This document shows positions 44,881 through 54,415 of a DNA stretch of 64,000 bases, one piece after another; positions within the stretch are counted from its first letter, which is position 1, and each line of letters begins with the position of its first letter. Source of the stretch: Lachnospiraceae bacterium (GTDB lineage: Bacteria; Bacillota; Clostridia; Lachnospirales; Lachnospiraceae); contig CAJTCL010000003.1 of NCBI GenBank assembly GCA_910575005.1, positions 124,001 through 188,000 of the forward strand. Direction: 5' to 3'. Both the position numbers and the translations under genes were made by a program. Below the pieces are notes generated by a model that had not been told where the DNA came from, did not search any database, and worked only from the letters and a program-made list of their open reading frames with translations.

Positions 44881-45846
44881 ATGAAAAAATATGATGTAAC
44901 CGCATTGGGAGAATTATTGATTGATTTTACCTATACAGGGACTTCAGATCAAGGAAATTCTTTGTTGGAGGCAAATCCAGGCGGAGCGCCCTGCAATGTG
45001 CTGGCCATGCTCAATCAATGCGGCAGGACGACAAATTTTATTGGAAAAGTGGGAAAAGATCAGTTTGGAGATCTTTTGCGTGATACTTTGGCAGATTTAA
45101 AGATTGGTATGGATGGACTGTGTTTTGATGAGGAGGTAAATACTACCCTTGCCTTTGTCAAAACTTTTGAAAATGGAGATCGGGATTTTGCATTTTACCG
45201 GAATCCAGGAGCTGATATGATGCTTACTGAGACGCAGGTAGAGGAAGAACAAGTGAAAAATAGCCATATCTTTCATTTTGGCACGCTTTCGATGACCGCT
45301 GAAGGTGTGTGCCGTGCCACCGAGAAAGCAGTCAATGCCGCCAAAGAAGCAGGGGTTTTGATTTCTTTTGACCCTAATCTGCGGATTCCATTGTGGAAGG
45401 ATTTACAGACAGCGAAAGAAAAGATGGAGTATGGTTTGAGTCAGGCTGATGTGTGTAAGATCTCTGAGGAGGAAGTGGAATTTCTCACTGGGGAGAAAGA
45501 GAGTGAGAAGGGGGCACAAATATTAAGAGACCGGTTTCCAGTAAAGCTGCTGTTGGTGACAGCGGGAGCAAAGGGCAGCTATGCGTTTTATAAAGATATG
45601 ATAGTGTATCAGCCAAGTTTTAAGCTGGGGGGAACGATTGAGACCACCGGGGCGGGAGATACCTTTTGCGGAAGTATTCTGCATAATCTCTTAGAGCGCA
45701 ATATCGACGAACTGACAGAAGATGATTTAAAACAGATGCTGATCTTTGCAAATGCCGCCGCCTATCTGGTGACAACGAAAAAAGGTGCAATCCGCTCAAT
45801 GCCGACGATAGATGAGGTATGGAAAATGATTGAAGAAAATACGTAA
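44881..45846 (+). CDS. PfkB family carbohydrate kinase, probable fructokinase
   Basis: About 321 residues. MKKYDVTALGELLIDFT, NPGGAPCNVLAMLNQCGRTTNFIGKVGKDQFGDLLRDTL (PfkB motif 1), and the C-terminal GTIETTGAGDTFCGSILHNLL (motif 2 with the GAGD catalytic aspartate) place it in the ribokinase/fructokinase group, closest to bacterial fructokinases. It phosphorylates fructose to fructose 6-phosphate. In this locus it would process the fructose released from sucrose. Start at 44881 follows AGAAAGG at a suitable distance; the 44872 ATG overlaps that site. Confidence 0.93.
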   Translation: MKKYDVTALGELLIDFTYTGTSDQGNSLLEANPGGAPCNVLAMLNQCGRTTNFIGKVGKDQFGDLLRDTLADLKIGMDGLCFDEEVNTTLAFVKTFENGDRDFAFYRNPGADMMLTETQVEEEQVKNSHIFHFGTLSMTAEGVCRATEKAVNAAKEAGVLISFDPNLRIPLWKDLQTAKEKMEYGLSQADVCKISEEEVEFLTGEKESEKGAQILRDRFPVKLLLVTAGAKGSYAFYKDMIVYQPSFKLGGTIETTGAGDTFCGSILHNLLERNIDELTEDDLKQMLIFANAAAYLVTTKKGAIRSMPTIDEVWKMIEENT

Positions 45847-45860
45847 ATCGGGGAGCGAAT

Positions 45861-46880
45861 ATGATTACAATTAAAGAACTGGCATCCATTCTGGGGATTA
45901 GTCCGACAACAGTTTCCAATGTCGTCAATGGGCATACCGAGAAGATGTCTCCTGCTACAAGGCAGAGAATAGAGGAGGCTTTGGTTCAGTATCAGTTTCA
46001 CAGAACCATTCGTCAGGAAGATCACAGCAAGGCATTAAAGTTGATATCTGTAGATTTTTATCTGCGTTCCAAGGAAAATGTGATCATGGATCCGTTTTGT
46101 TCAGAGCTTTTAAATGCGATCTGTGTCAAGCTTAAAGAGTTTGGAGCTTATCCAGTTTGTGGAATCCCCCAAAAACAGGAGGATATTTTTCATAAACTGC
46201 AGGCTCGCAATATTCAGGGCGGAATAGTGGTAGGCGTCGACCCTTGGGAGTGCCAGAACTTTTCAGCAAAAGTGGGCAAACCAGTGGTATTTATAGATTG
46301 TGGAGAAGGAGAATATGACAATGTGGGGATTGCCGATTATGAGGGCGGCAAGGAGATGACAGAATTTATTTTAAAACAGGGACATCGCAAAATTGCCTTT
46401 TTCTGCGATCGCAAAAATCCAATTTCCAGTACGTTTGAGCGTTTTCGGGGGTATTGTGACGCGCTGGAAGGTTATGGAATAAAGTATAACAGCGAAGATT
46501 ACTATTATCTTCCAGATGAGCGCAACTTGAGAAGGGAGGCAATTCGCAATTTTGCGCTGCAGGCAAAACAGGAGGGGTATACGGCTGTGTTTGTGGTGTC
46601 TGATCTGCTGGCAAATGAAACGGTAAATCGTTTCTTTGAGGAGGGTTTGAGTGTACCAGAAGATATTTCTGTGGCTGGGTTTGATGATAATCTCTATGCC
46701 AGAATGAGCAGGCCAATGCTTACAACCATTCGCCAGTCTGTGGAGGAAAAGGGAGAAGAAGCGGTGAAGCTCCTAATGCAGCGCATTCGAGGCGAGGAAG
46801 TGATTGCCACATCCTTTAAACTTCCTGTAGAATTGATTGTGCGGGAGAGTGTGAAAAATATTAATTCTCCTCATATCTGA
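45861..46880 (+). CDS. LacI family transcriptional regulator
   Basis: About 339 residues. The N-terminal helix-turn-helix ITIKELASILGISPTTVSNVVNGHTEKMSPATRQRIEEAL and a periplasmic-binding-like sensor domain (EGGKEMTEFILKQGHRKIAFFCDR; FVVSDLLANETVNRFFEEGLSVPEDISVAGFDDN; PMLTTIRQSVEEKGEEAVKLL). It probably regulates the downstream sugar importer and glycosidase genes; a candidate operator lies between it and the binding-protein gene. It starts 14 bases after the fructokinase stop, and a terminator follows. Confidence 0.93.
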   Translation: MITIKELASILGISPTTVSNVVNGHTEKMSPATRQRIEEALVQYQFHRTIRQEDHSKALKLISVDFYLRSKENVIMDPFCSELLNAICVKLKEFGAYPVCGIPQKQEDIFHKLQARNIQGGIVVGVDPWECQNFSAKVGKPVVFIDCGEGEYDNVGIADYEGGKEMTEFILKQGHRKIAFFCDRKNPISSTFERFRGYCDALEGYGIKYNSEDYYYLPDERNLRREAIRNFALQAKQEGYTAVFVVSDLLANETVNRFFEEGLSVPEDISVAGFDDNLYARMSRPMLTTIRQSVEEKGEEAVKLLMQRIRGEEVIATSFKLPVELIVRESVKNINSPHI

Positions 46881-46885
46881 GAGGA

Positions 46886-46905
46886 TTTTCGCAAACGTTA
46901 CAAAA
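46886..46905. promoter_or_regulatory. Candidate LacI-family or CcpA-type operator
   Basis: TTTTCGCAAACGTTACAAAA has the central AACGTT and partial dyad expected of LacI/CcpA sites. It overlaps the start of the lacI terminator and lies upstream of the sugar-importer promoter. Confidence 0.45.
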
Positions 46906-46906
46906 G

Positions 46907-46941
46907 ATGACTTTGTTGCAAATGCAGCAAGGTCATTTTTT
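46907..46941 (+). terminator. Terminator of the LacI regulator gene
   Basis: ATGACTTTGTTGC pairs with GCAGCAAGGTCAT (two G-T pairs) around an AAAT loop, followed by TTTTTT. Confidence 0.85.
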
Positions 46942-46972
46942 ATTAATAATATACATAAAACAGGCATAGAAT

Positions 46973-47001
46973 TTGTATATAAAGTTGGTTGTGTACATAA
47001 T
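46973..47001 (+). promoter_or_regulatory. Candidate promoter of the sugar ABC operon
   Basis: TTGTAT (46973-46978), 17 bases, CATAAT (46996-47001), about 94 bases before the binding-protein start. Confidence 0.5.
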
Positions 47002-47094
47002 ATATTGCAAAACAAAACATAACTAAATAAAATAAAGCATACAAAAAGCAAGGTTTTAACAAAATAATTGTTAAAAAAGACAAGGAGGTAAAAA

Positions 47095-48387
47095 ATGACA
47101 AGGAGAAAGAAAAAAATAATGGCATTATTCCTTGCTGTAACAACTGTCTCAGGACTTCTGCTTGGCGGCTGCGGCAAAAAGGAAGGGGCAGACGGAAAAG
47201 TTGTGATCGAGCTTGTTCACTACAAACCGGAGGCAGTGGATGTATTTGAGGCGTTAGAGGAGAAATTTAATGCCTCTCATGATGATATTGAATTGGTGAT
47301 TGATTCACCCAATGATGCGATGGTAATTTTAAAGACCAGGTTTATCCGCGAAAATAATCCTGATATTATCGGGATTGGAGGCGATATCAATTACTCCAAT
47401 TTCCTGGATGCCAATATGCTGATGGATATCTCTGATTTTGACGGTCTGGATGGTATTAAAGAGAATTACCTTGCGACCAATAAGGAACTCGAGTATGTTC
47501 CGCAGGATGGTGTTTATGCAGTGCCCTATATGGCGAATGCGGCGGGCGTTCTCTACAACAAAGATCTGTTTGAGGAACATAACTGGAGCATTCCCACCAC
47601 ATGGGAAGAGTTCTTGAGTCTTTGTGACAGCATACAGGCGGAGGGCATACAGCCGTTGTATTTTGGCTACAAAGATATCTGGACTTGCTTAGCGCCTTGG
47701 AATGCGATCGCCGTAAATCTCTGTGATACAGATATTGCCTATCAGGTAAACAGCGGGAATGCTACTTTTAGCGAGGCTTACAGGGAAATTGCCCAGAAAG
47801 ACAAAGAATTGCTAAAGTATGGCCAGCCGAATCCGGTTGCTTATAGTTATAATGATGCCTGTACCGCGTTTGCCAGAGGTCAGGCGGCAATGTATGTGAT
47901 AGGAAATTATGCGATTCCTCAGATAAAATCTGTGAATCCTGAGATGAATATTGACTCTTTTGTATTTCCTGCAAGCAGCAATGCCGAAGAGAATATTTTA
48001 AATTCAGGAAACGATTTAATGTTCAGCGTGATGGAAGACTGTGAACATAAAGAAGAGGCTTATGAAGTATTGCGTTTCCTTTTAGAAGATGAAAATGTTC
48101 AGGAATATCTCAATGATCAGAGTGCAGTTCCCTGTAAGAAAGGCGACTTTGAGATTGCGTCAGAACTAGAAGGAATGAAAGATTATATTGACAATGGAAT
48201 TGTAGCTGATTACCAGGATCACCATTATCCAAGCGAGATGGCAGTAGACGCCATGATTCAGACCTATTTGTTTGATGATGGGGAAAATTCTTTAGACACT
48301 TTCCTGACAAGATTTGATAAAGAATGGGTTCGATATAATAAAGACATTATCCGAAAAGTAAAAGAATATCAAAAAAAGGGGGAATAG
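47095..48387 (+). CDS. Sugar ABC transporter substrate-binding lipoprotein (raffinose-type)
   Basis: About 430 residues. The lipoprotein signal has the lipobox LLLGGCG at ~24-28. The SBP_bac_1 fold shows VIELVHYKPEAVDVFEALEEKFN, VPYMANAAGVLYNKDLFEEHNWSIPTTWEEFLSLCD, and FARGQAAMYVIGNYAIPQIK. This is typical of oligosaccharide importers of the CUT1 class such as RafE/MsmE. Two permeases and two glycosidases follow. AAGGAGG precedes the start. The ligand is inferred from the glycosidases as raffinose-family sugars. Confidence 0.92.
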   Translation: MTRRKKKIMALFLAVTTVSGLLLGGCGKKEGADGKVVIELVHYKPEAVDVFEALEEKFNASHDDIELVIDSPNDAMVILKTRFIRENNPDIIGIGGDINYSNFLDANMLMDISDFDGLDGIKENYLATNKELEYVPQDGVYAVPYMANAAGVLYNKDLFEEHNWSIPTTWEEFLSLCDSIQAEGIQPLYFGYKDIWTCLAPWNAIAVNLCDTDIAYQVNSGNATFSEAYREIAQKDKELLKYGQPNPVAYSYNDACTAFARGQAAMYVIGNYAIPQIKSVNPEMNIDSFVFPASSNAEENILNSGNDLMFSVMEDCEHKEEAYEVLRFLLEDENVQEYLNDQSAVPCKKGDFEIASELEGMKDYIDNGIVADYQDHHYPSEMAVDAMIQTYLFDDGENSLDTFLTRFDKEWVRYNKDIIRKVKEYQKKGE

Positions 48388-48390
48388 AAC

Positions 48391-49284
48391 ATGGAAAGTA
48401 GCGGCAAGAGAGATAAAGCATGGACAAAAAATGATAAGATTTTTCTTGGAATGTTAATTCCTGTGCTGATCTTATTCTTCTGTTTTAATACACTTCCTCT
48501 GCTGAAAGGTTTTTATTATGGGCTTACCAACTACAGAGGATATGGTGATTATGATTTTGTAGGACTGCGAAATTTTGCTGATTTATTTTCTGATTTGCGT
48601 GTCGGAAAATCATATTTGTTTACCTTTAAGTATGCGGTGGTTATGACGATTGCAGTCAATGTGATCAGCCTGATTCTGGCGCTGGGCTTGAACCGTGAAA
48701 TCAGAGCCAAAAGTGCACTGAGAGGAATCTACTTTGTGCCCAATATCCTTGGAGGATTGGTTGTTGGTTATATTTTCAGCTTTATCTTTACATACATTCT
48801 TCCAGCAGTGGGCGAGGCAACCGGAATCGGATTTCTGCAGAATAGTTTGCTTGCAAGCAGTAAAACGGCTTGGATTGCCATTGTGATTGTCGGAGCCTGG
48901 CAGGGAATTGCCATGAACACGATTATCTATATCTCTGGACTGCAGACTGTTCCAGCAGAGGTATATGAAGCTGGTATGATTGACGGAGTCAGCGGCTGGA
49001 AGAAATTCTGGAATCTTACATTCCCTCTGATTCTTCCGTTCTTTACTATCAACCTGGTGCTGTGTATGAAAAATGCCTTGATGGTATTTGATCAAATTAT
49101 GTCATTGACAAAGGGCGGTCCTTCCCAGAGCACCGAATCCATTTCATATTTGATTTATAACAATGGTATGAGCGGCGGACAGTTTGGATTCCAGAGTGCA
49201 AATGCATTTGTATTCTTTCTTGTAATTGTAATAATTTCGTTCCTGCAGATGAAATTCTTAGGTGGAAAGGAGGAGCAGTTATAA
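48391..49284 (+). CDS. Sugar ABC transporter permease (MsmF/RafF type)
   Basis: About 297 residues, six membrane segments, with GLTNYRGYGDYDFVGLRNFADLF in the N-terminal loop and the EAA-type loop VPAEVYEAGMIDGVSGWKKFWNLTFPLILPFFTINLVL. It forms half of a CUT1 importer. It starts three bases after the binding protein stop and ends on the next start (shared base), so translation is coupled. Confidence 0.93.
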   Translation: MESSGKRDKAWTKNDKIFLGMLIPVLILFFCFNTLPLLKGFYYGLTNYRGYGDYDFVGLRNFADLFSDLRVGKSYLFTFKYAVVMTIAVNVISLILALGLNREIRAKSALRGIYFVPNILGGLVVGYIFSFIFTYILPAVGEATGIGFLQNSLLASSKTAWIAIVIVGAWQGIAMNTIIYISGLQTVPAEVYEAGMIDGVSGWKKFWNLTFPLILPFFTINLVLCMKNALMVFDQIMSLTKGGPSQSTESISYLIYNNGMSGGQFGFQSANAFVFFLVIVIISFLQMKFLGGKEEQL

Positions 49285-50144
49285 TGGATAAAAAAGGTAG
49301 TGAAGGGGCAGTCGGCGGAAAGGCTGTCAATAATATAATCAATGTACTGCTGGCAATTGGATGCCTGACTATTTTATTTCCGCTTTATATGACAATTATT
49401 ATCGCTTTTAAAAAGCCTTCCGAGATGACAAATGATGTGGCAGGCGCTCTGGGATTTCCGGCAAACTGGAATTTTGACAATTTTGTTGAGGCAATGAGAG
49501 TCACTGATTTCTGGCGTTCTCTGGGAAACAGTTTATTGCTTACAGGTGTCACTGTGATTATCTGTATTCTGCTGCATTCCCTTGCAGGGTATGTAATCGG
49601 CCGTAAGATGGCAAGACATAAAATATTTCAGACTTCCTATTTTTATATTGTAAGCGGTATGTTTGTGCCTTTTGCAGTGCTGATGATGCCTCTGGTAAAA
49701 CAGACTTCTCAGTTAGGATTGGCAAATCGGGCTGGCGTAATCCTGTTATATGTGGTATTCTTTATGCCGATGAATGTATTGTTATATTCTGGTTATTTAA
49801 GAAATATTCCCATCGCCTTAGAGGAAGCAGCCTGTGTCGATGGAGCCGGTGTCTGGCAGACTTATTGGAAAATCATATTTCCAAATATGAAGCCGATGCA
49901 TGCAACGGTTGCCGTTTTAACAGCGATGAGTACTTGGAATGATGTAATGACGCCTCTGGTTATTATGTCTGGCAGTGATGTAAATACACTGCCGCTGGCA
50001 CAGCTCAATTTCCAGTCTCAGTTCGGAACCAATTATAATCTTGCATTTGCCTCATATTTGCTGGCACTTTTGCCAATACTTGTTTTCTATATCGTTTGCC
50101 AGAAACAGATTATCAATGGCGTTGTGAATGGAGCAGTAAAATAG
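49284..50144 (+). CDS. Sugar ABC transporter permease (MsmG/RafG type)
   Basis: About 286 residues, six membrane segments. LFPLYMTIIIAFKKPSEM, FVPFAVLMMPLVKQTSQLGLANRAGVILLY, and the EAA loop IPIALEEAACVDGAGVWQTYWKIIFPNMKP are typical of the second CUT1 permease. No dedicated ATPase is in the operon; as usual for CUT1 systems a shared MsmK-type ATPase elsewhere in the genome would energise it. Confidence 0.93.
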   Translation: MDKKGSEGAVGGKAVNNIINVLLAIGCLTILFPLYMTIIIAFKKPSEMTNDVAGALGFPANWNFDNFVEAMRVTDFWRSLGNSLLLTGVTVIICILLHSLAGYVIGRKMARHKIFQTSYFYIVSGMFVPFAVLMMPLVKQTSQLGLANRAGVILLYVVFFMPMNVLLYSGYLRNIPIALEEAACVDGAGVWQTYWKIIFPNMKPMHATVAVLTAMSTWNDVMTPLVIMSGSDVNTLPLAQLNFQSQFGTNYNLAFASYLLALLPILVFYIVCQKQIINGVVNGAVK

Positions 50145-50169
50145 AAACAGTAATAAGGGAATAAAAGGT

Positions 50170-51969
50170 ATGGATTTAAAAAGCAGCTATTTTGAACTTT
50201 ATGGAACAAATGAAATTACACAATACAGATGGGAACAACTTCTGTCTATTATGGAACAGGCCAAAAAAACCCGTCCCTCTGCCTTGAAAAAGGCAGATCG
50301 GGAGGGGAATGCCTGGTATCAATCAGAGAAAATGATTGGTATGATGCTCTATGTGGATAAATTCAGCAACAATCTTACAGAGTTTGAAAAACGGATTGAT
50401 TATTTGGCAGAACTTGGAATTACCTATGTACATTTTATGCCATTGTTAAAGTCCAGAGATGGCAATAATGATGGTGGATATGCCGTATCAGATTATTTGA
50501 TGGTGGATGATAAATTCGGCACGATGGAACAGCTAGAACGAGTGATGAAGCTATTAAAGAAAAAAGGGATCCGCACATGTATAGATTTTGTCCTAAATCA
50601 TACCGCCAAAGAGCATATCTGGGTGCAAAAATATCGGGAAGGTGATCATGATTATGATGACATGTATTTTATGTTCGAGGATGACGCCATACCAAAGGAA
50701 TATGAAAAGAATCTCACAGAGATTTTTCCAGAAGTAGCTCCTGGGAATTTTACTTATTATGAAGATATCAAAAAATATGTAATGACGCGGTTTTATGAAT
50801 TTCAATGGGATCTAAACTACCGCAATCCTCAGGTGTTTAATAAGATTGTGGAAGTGATGCTGACGCTTGCCAATAAAGGCGTTGACATTTTCCGTCTGGA
50901 TGCGATACCATATATTTGGAAACAAGTGGGAACTTCCTGCATGAATCTTCCGAATGTACATAAACTGATCGCTATGATGTATCATATTATACAGCAGGTA
51001 TGTCCAAGTGTAATTTTCCTTGGAGAAGCCATTGTAGAGCCGTTTGAAATTGTCAAATACTTTGGTGATCAAAAGACCAGGGAATGTAATGTGATGTATA
51101 ATGCATCGTTTATGGTTCTTTTATGGAATTCTCTGGCTACCAGAGATGTAAGGCTGATGGAGCGTTCGTTATCCATTGATTATGGGATTCCTAAGGGCGG
51201 CACATGGATTAATTATGTCAGATGCCATGATGATATTGGCTGGGGTTTTGAGAATAGAATATTAAAAGAATTGGGACTTGATCCAGAACGGCACAAGCAA
51301 TATATGATTCAGTTTATGGAAGGCAGATATCCAGGAAGTTTTGCTATTGGTGAACTTTATGAATATAATCCAACTACCCAGGATGCGAGAAACAGCGGCA
51401 CCCTTGCTTCTCTCTGTGGTTTAGAGCAGGCGATGAATGAAAAGCATATGTATAAAGTGGAGCTTGCAGTTAAGAGGATCTTGCTGCTTCATGCAATGGT
51501 AATCGCCTATACAGGGATTCCTCTTCTCTACAGCGGAGATGAAATCGGTCAAAGGAATGACTGGGATTATAAGAATGTGCAGGAATATGCCACGGATTCC
51601 CGTTGGCTGCACAGAGTAAGCATGGATTGGGAAGCGGCAGAACATCGAGGGGATCTGAGCACAGTTCAGGGTCAAATCTTTTCCAAAATACAAGCGATGA
51701 TTCAGATTCGTAAGTCCAGCCACTATTTTAGTGCTGATTACCGATCAGTTCCGGTAGATACCGGAAACAATACAGTATTTTGTTTTCACAAAGAAGATAA
51801 AATGTTGGTGCTTGCCAATTTTTCAGAGCGGGAACAATGGGTAGATTCCAAGACATTTGACTGGTTTGGGCTTCCTGGGGAAATGGAGGATTTAATTACC
51901 GGAAGACGCGTGAGGTCTTATCACAATCATATTCAATTAGGACCTTATGAATATCTCTGGTTAGTATAA
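50170..51969 (+). CDS. GH13 amylosucrase/sucrose hydrolase-like enzyme
   Basis: About 599 residues. The TIM barrel has region I DFVLNHTAKEH, region II VDIFRLDAIPYIWK with the nucleophile D244, region III FLGEAIVEP with the acid/base E286, and region IV YVRCHDDIGW with D354. The N-terminal EKMIGMMLYVDKFSNNLTEFEKRIDYLAELGITYVHFMPLLKSRDGNNDGGYAVSDY and length match GH13_4 amylosucrase-like enzymes. It lacks a signal peptide, so it acts inside the cell. In this locus it probably splits sucrose released from raffinose by the alpha-galactosidase into glucose (or glucan) and fructose. Sucrose phosphorylase activity is an alternative. Confidence 0.9.
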   Translation: MDLKSSYFELYGTNEITQYRWEQLLSIMEQAKKTRPSALKKADREGNAWYQSEKMIGMMLYVDKFSNNLTEFEKRIDYLAELGITYVHFMPLLKSRDGNNDGGYAVSDYLMVDDKFGTMEQLERVMKLLKKKGIRTCIDFVLNHTAKEHIWVQKYREGDHDYDDMYFMFEDDAIPKEYEKNLTEIFPEVAPGNFTYYEDIKKYVMTRFYEFQWDLNYRNPQVFNKIVEVMLTLANKGVDIFRLDAIPYIWKQVGTSCMNLPNVHKLIAMMYHIIQQVCPSVIFLGEAIVEPFEIVKYFGDQKTRECNVMYNASFMVLLWNSLATRDVRLMERSLSIDYGIPKGGTWINYVRCHDDIGWGFENRILKELGLDPERHKQYMIQFMEGRYPGSFAIGELYEYNPTTQDARNSGTLASLCGLEQAMNEKHMYKVELAVKRILLLHAMVIAYTGIPLLYSGDEIGQRNDWDYKNVQEYATDSRWLHRVSMDWEAAEHRGDLSTVQGQIFSKIQAMIQIRKSSHYFSADYRSVPVDTGNNTVFCFHKEDKMLVLANFSEREQWVDSKTFDWFGLPGEMEDLITGRRVRSYHNHIQLGPYEYLWLV

Positions 51970-51988
51970 AAAAGAAAGGGAATGTTGT

Positions 51989-54214
51989 ATGGCAATTATT
52001 ATTCAGGACAATGTATTTACGCTTCAAACCAAAAACAGCACCTATCAAATGAAAGCAGACAGTAAAGGGATCCTTCTGCATACCTATTATGGCAAGAAAA
52101 CAGATGCCAGTGATTATTCTTATTTGGTATCTATGGCAGATCGGGGCTTTTCAGGAAATATTTATGAGGCCAGGGAGGACAGAACCTATTCTCTTGATTT
52201 TCTGCCTCAGGAATTTCCGGTCTGTGGAAGCGGAGATTATCGGGTGGACTGTCTTCACGCAGATTTAGGACAGGGAGTCAGCGACTGTCTGATGTTTTTT
52301 GACAGCTACCAAGTATCTAAGGGAAAATATGGCCTAAAAGGGCTTCCAGCAATGTTTGCCAAAGAGGATGAAAAGGTTGATACTTTAGAGATTGTGTTAA
52401 AAGATAGCCAAGAAGAACTGTATCTGCATTTATGGTATGGTGTGTTTGAATCGTATGATATCATTACCAGGGCGGCAGTGATTGAGAACCGCACGAATCG
52501 GGAAGTCAGGCTTCATAAGGCTCTGTCAGCCTGCCTGGATATGGATCATGATGGAATGGAACTGATACATTTTTATGGAAGACATGCAGGGGAACGCAAG
52601 ATGGAGCGTGTTGCGTTGTATCATGGAATTACAGAATTGAGAAGTACCAGAGGTACTTCCAGCCATCAACATAATCCCTTTGTGATACTGGCAGCTCAAA
52701 ATACCACGGAAGATAATGGAGAATGTTACGGATTTTCTCTATTGTACAGTGGTGGATTCCATATACAGGCGGAGGTCGACCAATTCCATCAGACTAGACT
52801 AGTGATGGGAATTGACGACTCTGATTTTACCTGGAGCCTGCTGCCTGGAGAGAAGTTTGTTACTCCAGAGGTAGCGATGGGCTACAGTGGTACTGGACTG
52901 GCAAAATTATCCCATTGTTATCATGACAGTTTTCAGCATCATTTAATCCGCAGCAGTTGGAAAGATAAGCGCAGGCCAATTCTGGTAAATAACTGGGAAG
53001 CAACTTATTTTGATTTTGACGCGGATAAGTTGTTGCGGATTGCCAAGGAAGCAGCAGAGCTTGAATTGGATATGCTGGTGTTGGATGACGGCTGGTTTGG
53101 CAAGCGTGATAATGATGATTCAGGACTGGGAGACTGGTTTGTAAATGAGGAGAAACTGGGCTGTACGCTGGGAGAGCTGGCAGATCAAGTCAATGATCTG
53201 GGCTTGATGTTTGGTTTATGGTTTGAGCCAGAAATGATTTCTGAGGACAGCGATTTATACAGAAACCATCCAGATTGGGCAATGGTTGTCCCAGGCAGAA
53301 ATCCGATCAGAGGACGCTCTCAGCTTGTCTTAGATATGACCCGTGAGGATGTGTTGGATTATATCAAGGAAAGATTGTTTGCGATTATGGACTCAGCTAA
53401 TATTCAGTATGTCAAATGGGATATGAACCGTTCTGTGGCCGCAGCTTACAGTGTTCTGCTGCCCAGAGAGCGTCAGGGAGAATTGCGCCATAGATATGTA
53501 TTAGGCCTTTATCATGTAATGGAAGCACTGCTTGCGCGTTATCCCGATTTGCTGTTAGAGGGATGCAGTGGTGGCGGTGGCAGATTTGACGCCGGGATGC
53601 TCTACTATGCACCGCAGATTTGGTGCAGTGACAATACAGATGCGGTGGAGCGTCTGCATATCCAGTATGGAACTTCCTTTGGATATCCAATGTCCTCGGT
53701 ATCAGCTCATGTGTCGGTGTGCCCGAACCATCAAAATGGCAGAGTTACTCCCTTTAAGACCAGAGGGATCTGTGCAATGCAAGGAACATTCGGTTATGAA
53801 ATGGATCTCAGTAAATTGACACCAGAAGAAAAGGAAGAGGCCAGAGAACAGATTCGTACATTTAAAAAGCATTACCGGCTGTTCCAGTTTGGAGATTATT
53901 ATCGGATCACTTCTCCACTGGAAAATCATGACTTTACAGCTTGGGAGTATGCAGATAAAGAAGGAAAAGAAGCATATATGGGCGTGGTCTTTATTGACCT
54001 GCATGGAAATCCAGCAGCCCATTCCGTAAAATTCCGCGGGCTTCGCCCAGAGGGAATTTACAAAATGTGGAAGGATAACAAATTGACAGGGGAATATACA
54101 GGTGCAGCACTAATGAATGGAGGGATCCTGCTGCCTGTTCCCAAAGAAAATTATGATTCCTGCCAAATCTATATCAGTTGTCAGAGTACAGTTGAGGATG
54201 TGGTTAGGGAGTGA
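51989..54214 (+). CDS. GH36 alpha-galactosidase
   Basis: About 741 residues. The beta-sandwich N-domain is followed by the barrel with NNWEATYFDFD, MLVLDDGWFGKRDNDDSGLGDW, FGLWFEPEMIS, the nucleophile in YVKWDMNR (D478) and the acid/base in IWCSDNTDAVERL (D548). LEGCSGGGGRFDAGML is the family signature. No signal peptide: cytoplasmic. It removes terminal alpha-1,6-galactose from raffinose, stachyose or melibiose imported by the upstream transporter. AAAGAAAGGG precedes ATG, 20 bases after the GH13 stop. Confidence 0.96.
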   Translation: MAIIIQDNVFTLQTKNSTYQMKADSKGILLHTYYGKKTDASDYSYLVSMADRGFSGNIYEAREDRTYSLDFLPQEFPVCGSGDYRVDCLHADLGQGVSDCLMFFDSYQVSKGKYGLKGLPAMFAKEDEKVDTLEIVLKDSQEELYLHLWYGVFESYDIITRAAVIENRTNREVRLHKALSACLDMDHDGMELIHFYGRHAGERKMERVALYHGITELRSTRGTSSHQHNPFVILAAQNTTEDNGECYGFSLLYSGGFHIQAEVDQFHQTRLVMGIDDSDFTWSLLPGEKFVTPEVAMGYSGTGLAKLSHCYHDSFQHHLIRSSWKDKRRPILVNNWEATYFDFDADKLLRIAKEAAELELDMLVLDDGWFGKRDNDDSGLGDWFVNEEKLGCTLGELADQVNDLGLMFGLWFEPEMISEDSDLYRNHPDWAMVVPGRNPIRGRSQLVLDMTREDVLDYIKERLFAIMDSANIQYVKWDMNRSVAAAYSVLLPRERQGELRHRYVLGLYHVMEALLARYPDLLLEGCSGGGGRFDAGMLYYAPQIWCSDNTDAVERLHIQYGTSFGYPMSSVSAHVSVCPNHQNGRVTPFKTRGICAMQGTFGYEMDLSKLTPEEKEEAREQIRTFKKHYRLFQFGDYYRITSPLENHDFTAWEYADKEGKEAYMGVVFIDLHGNPAAHSVKFRGLRPEGIYKMWKDNKLTGEYTGAALMNGGILLPVPKENYDSCQIYISCQSTVEDVVRE

Positions 54215-54261
54215 GAGCTCTGAAGTAATATATACGGCTCATTAGTAGAATATTTAGAATG

Positions 54262-54324
54262 AAAAACAGGGTTTTGCGATAGAGTATATTAGGGATAGAT
54301 ATTCTGCAGCAAAATCCTGTTTTT
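54262..54324 (+). terminator. Terminator of the oligosaccharide operon
   Basis: AAAAACAGGGTTTTGC (54262-54277) pairs with GCAAAATCCTGTTTTT (54309-54324), one G-T pair, with a 31-base loop and a T-rich end. Confidence 0.8.
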
Positions 54325-54415
54325 GTATTTTACTGACACTAACTGGATTATTTTGTCGATTTATGGTAGGATATAGTAAAACAAGTGATACATTGAACGG
54401 TACTGGGAGGAACTT

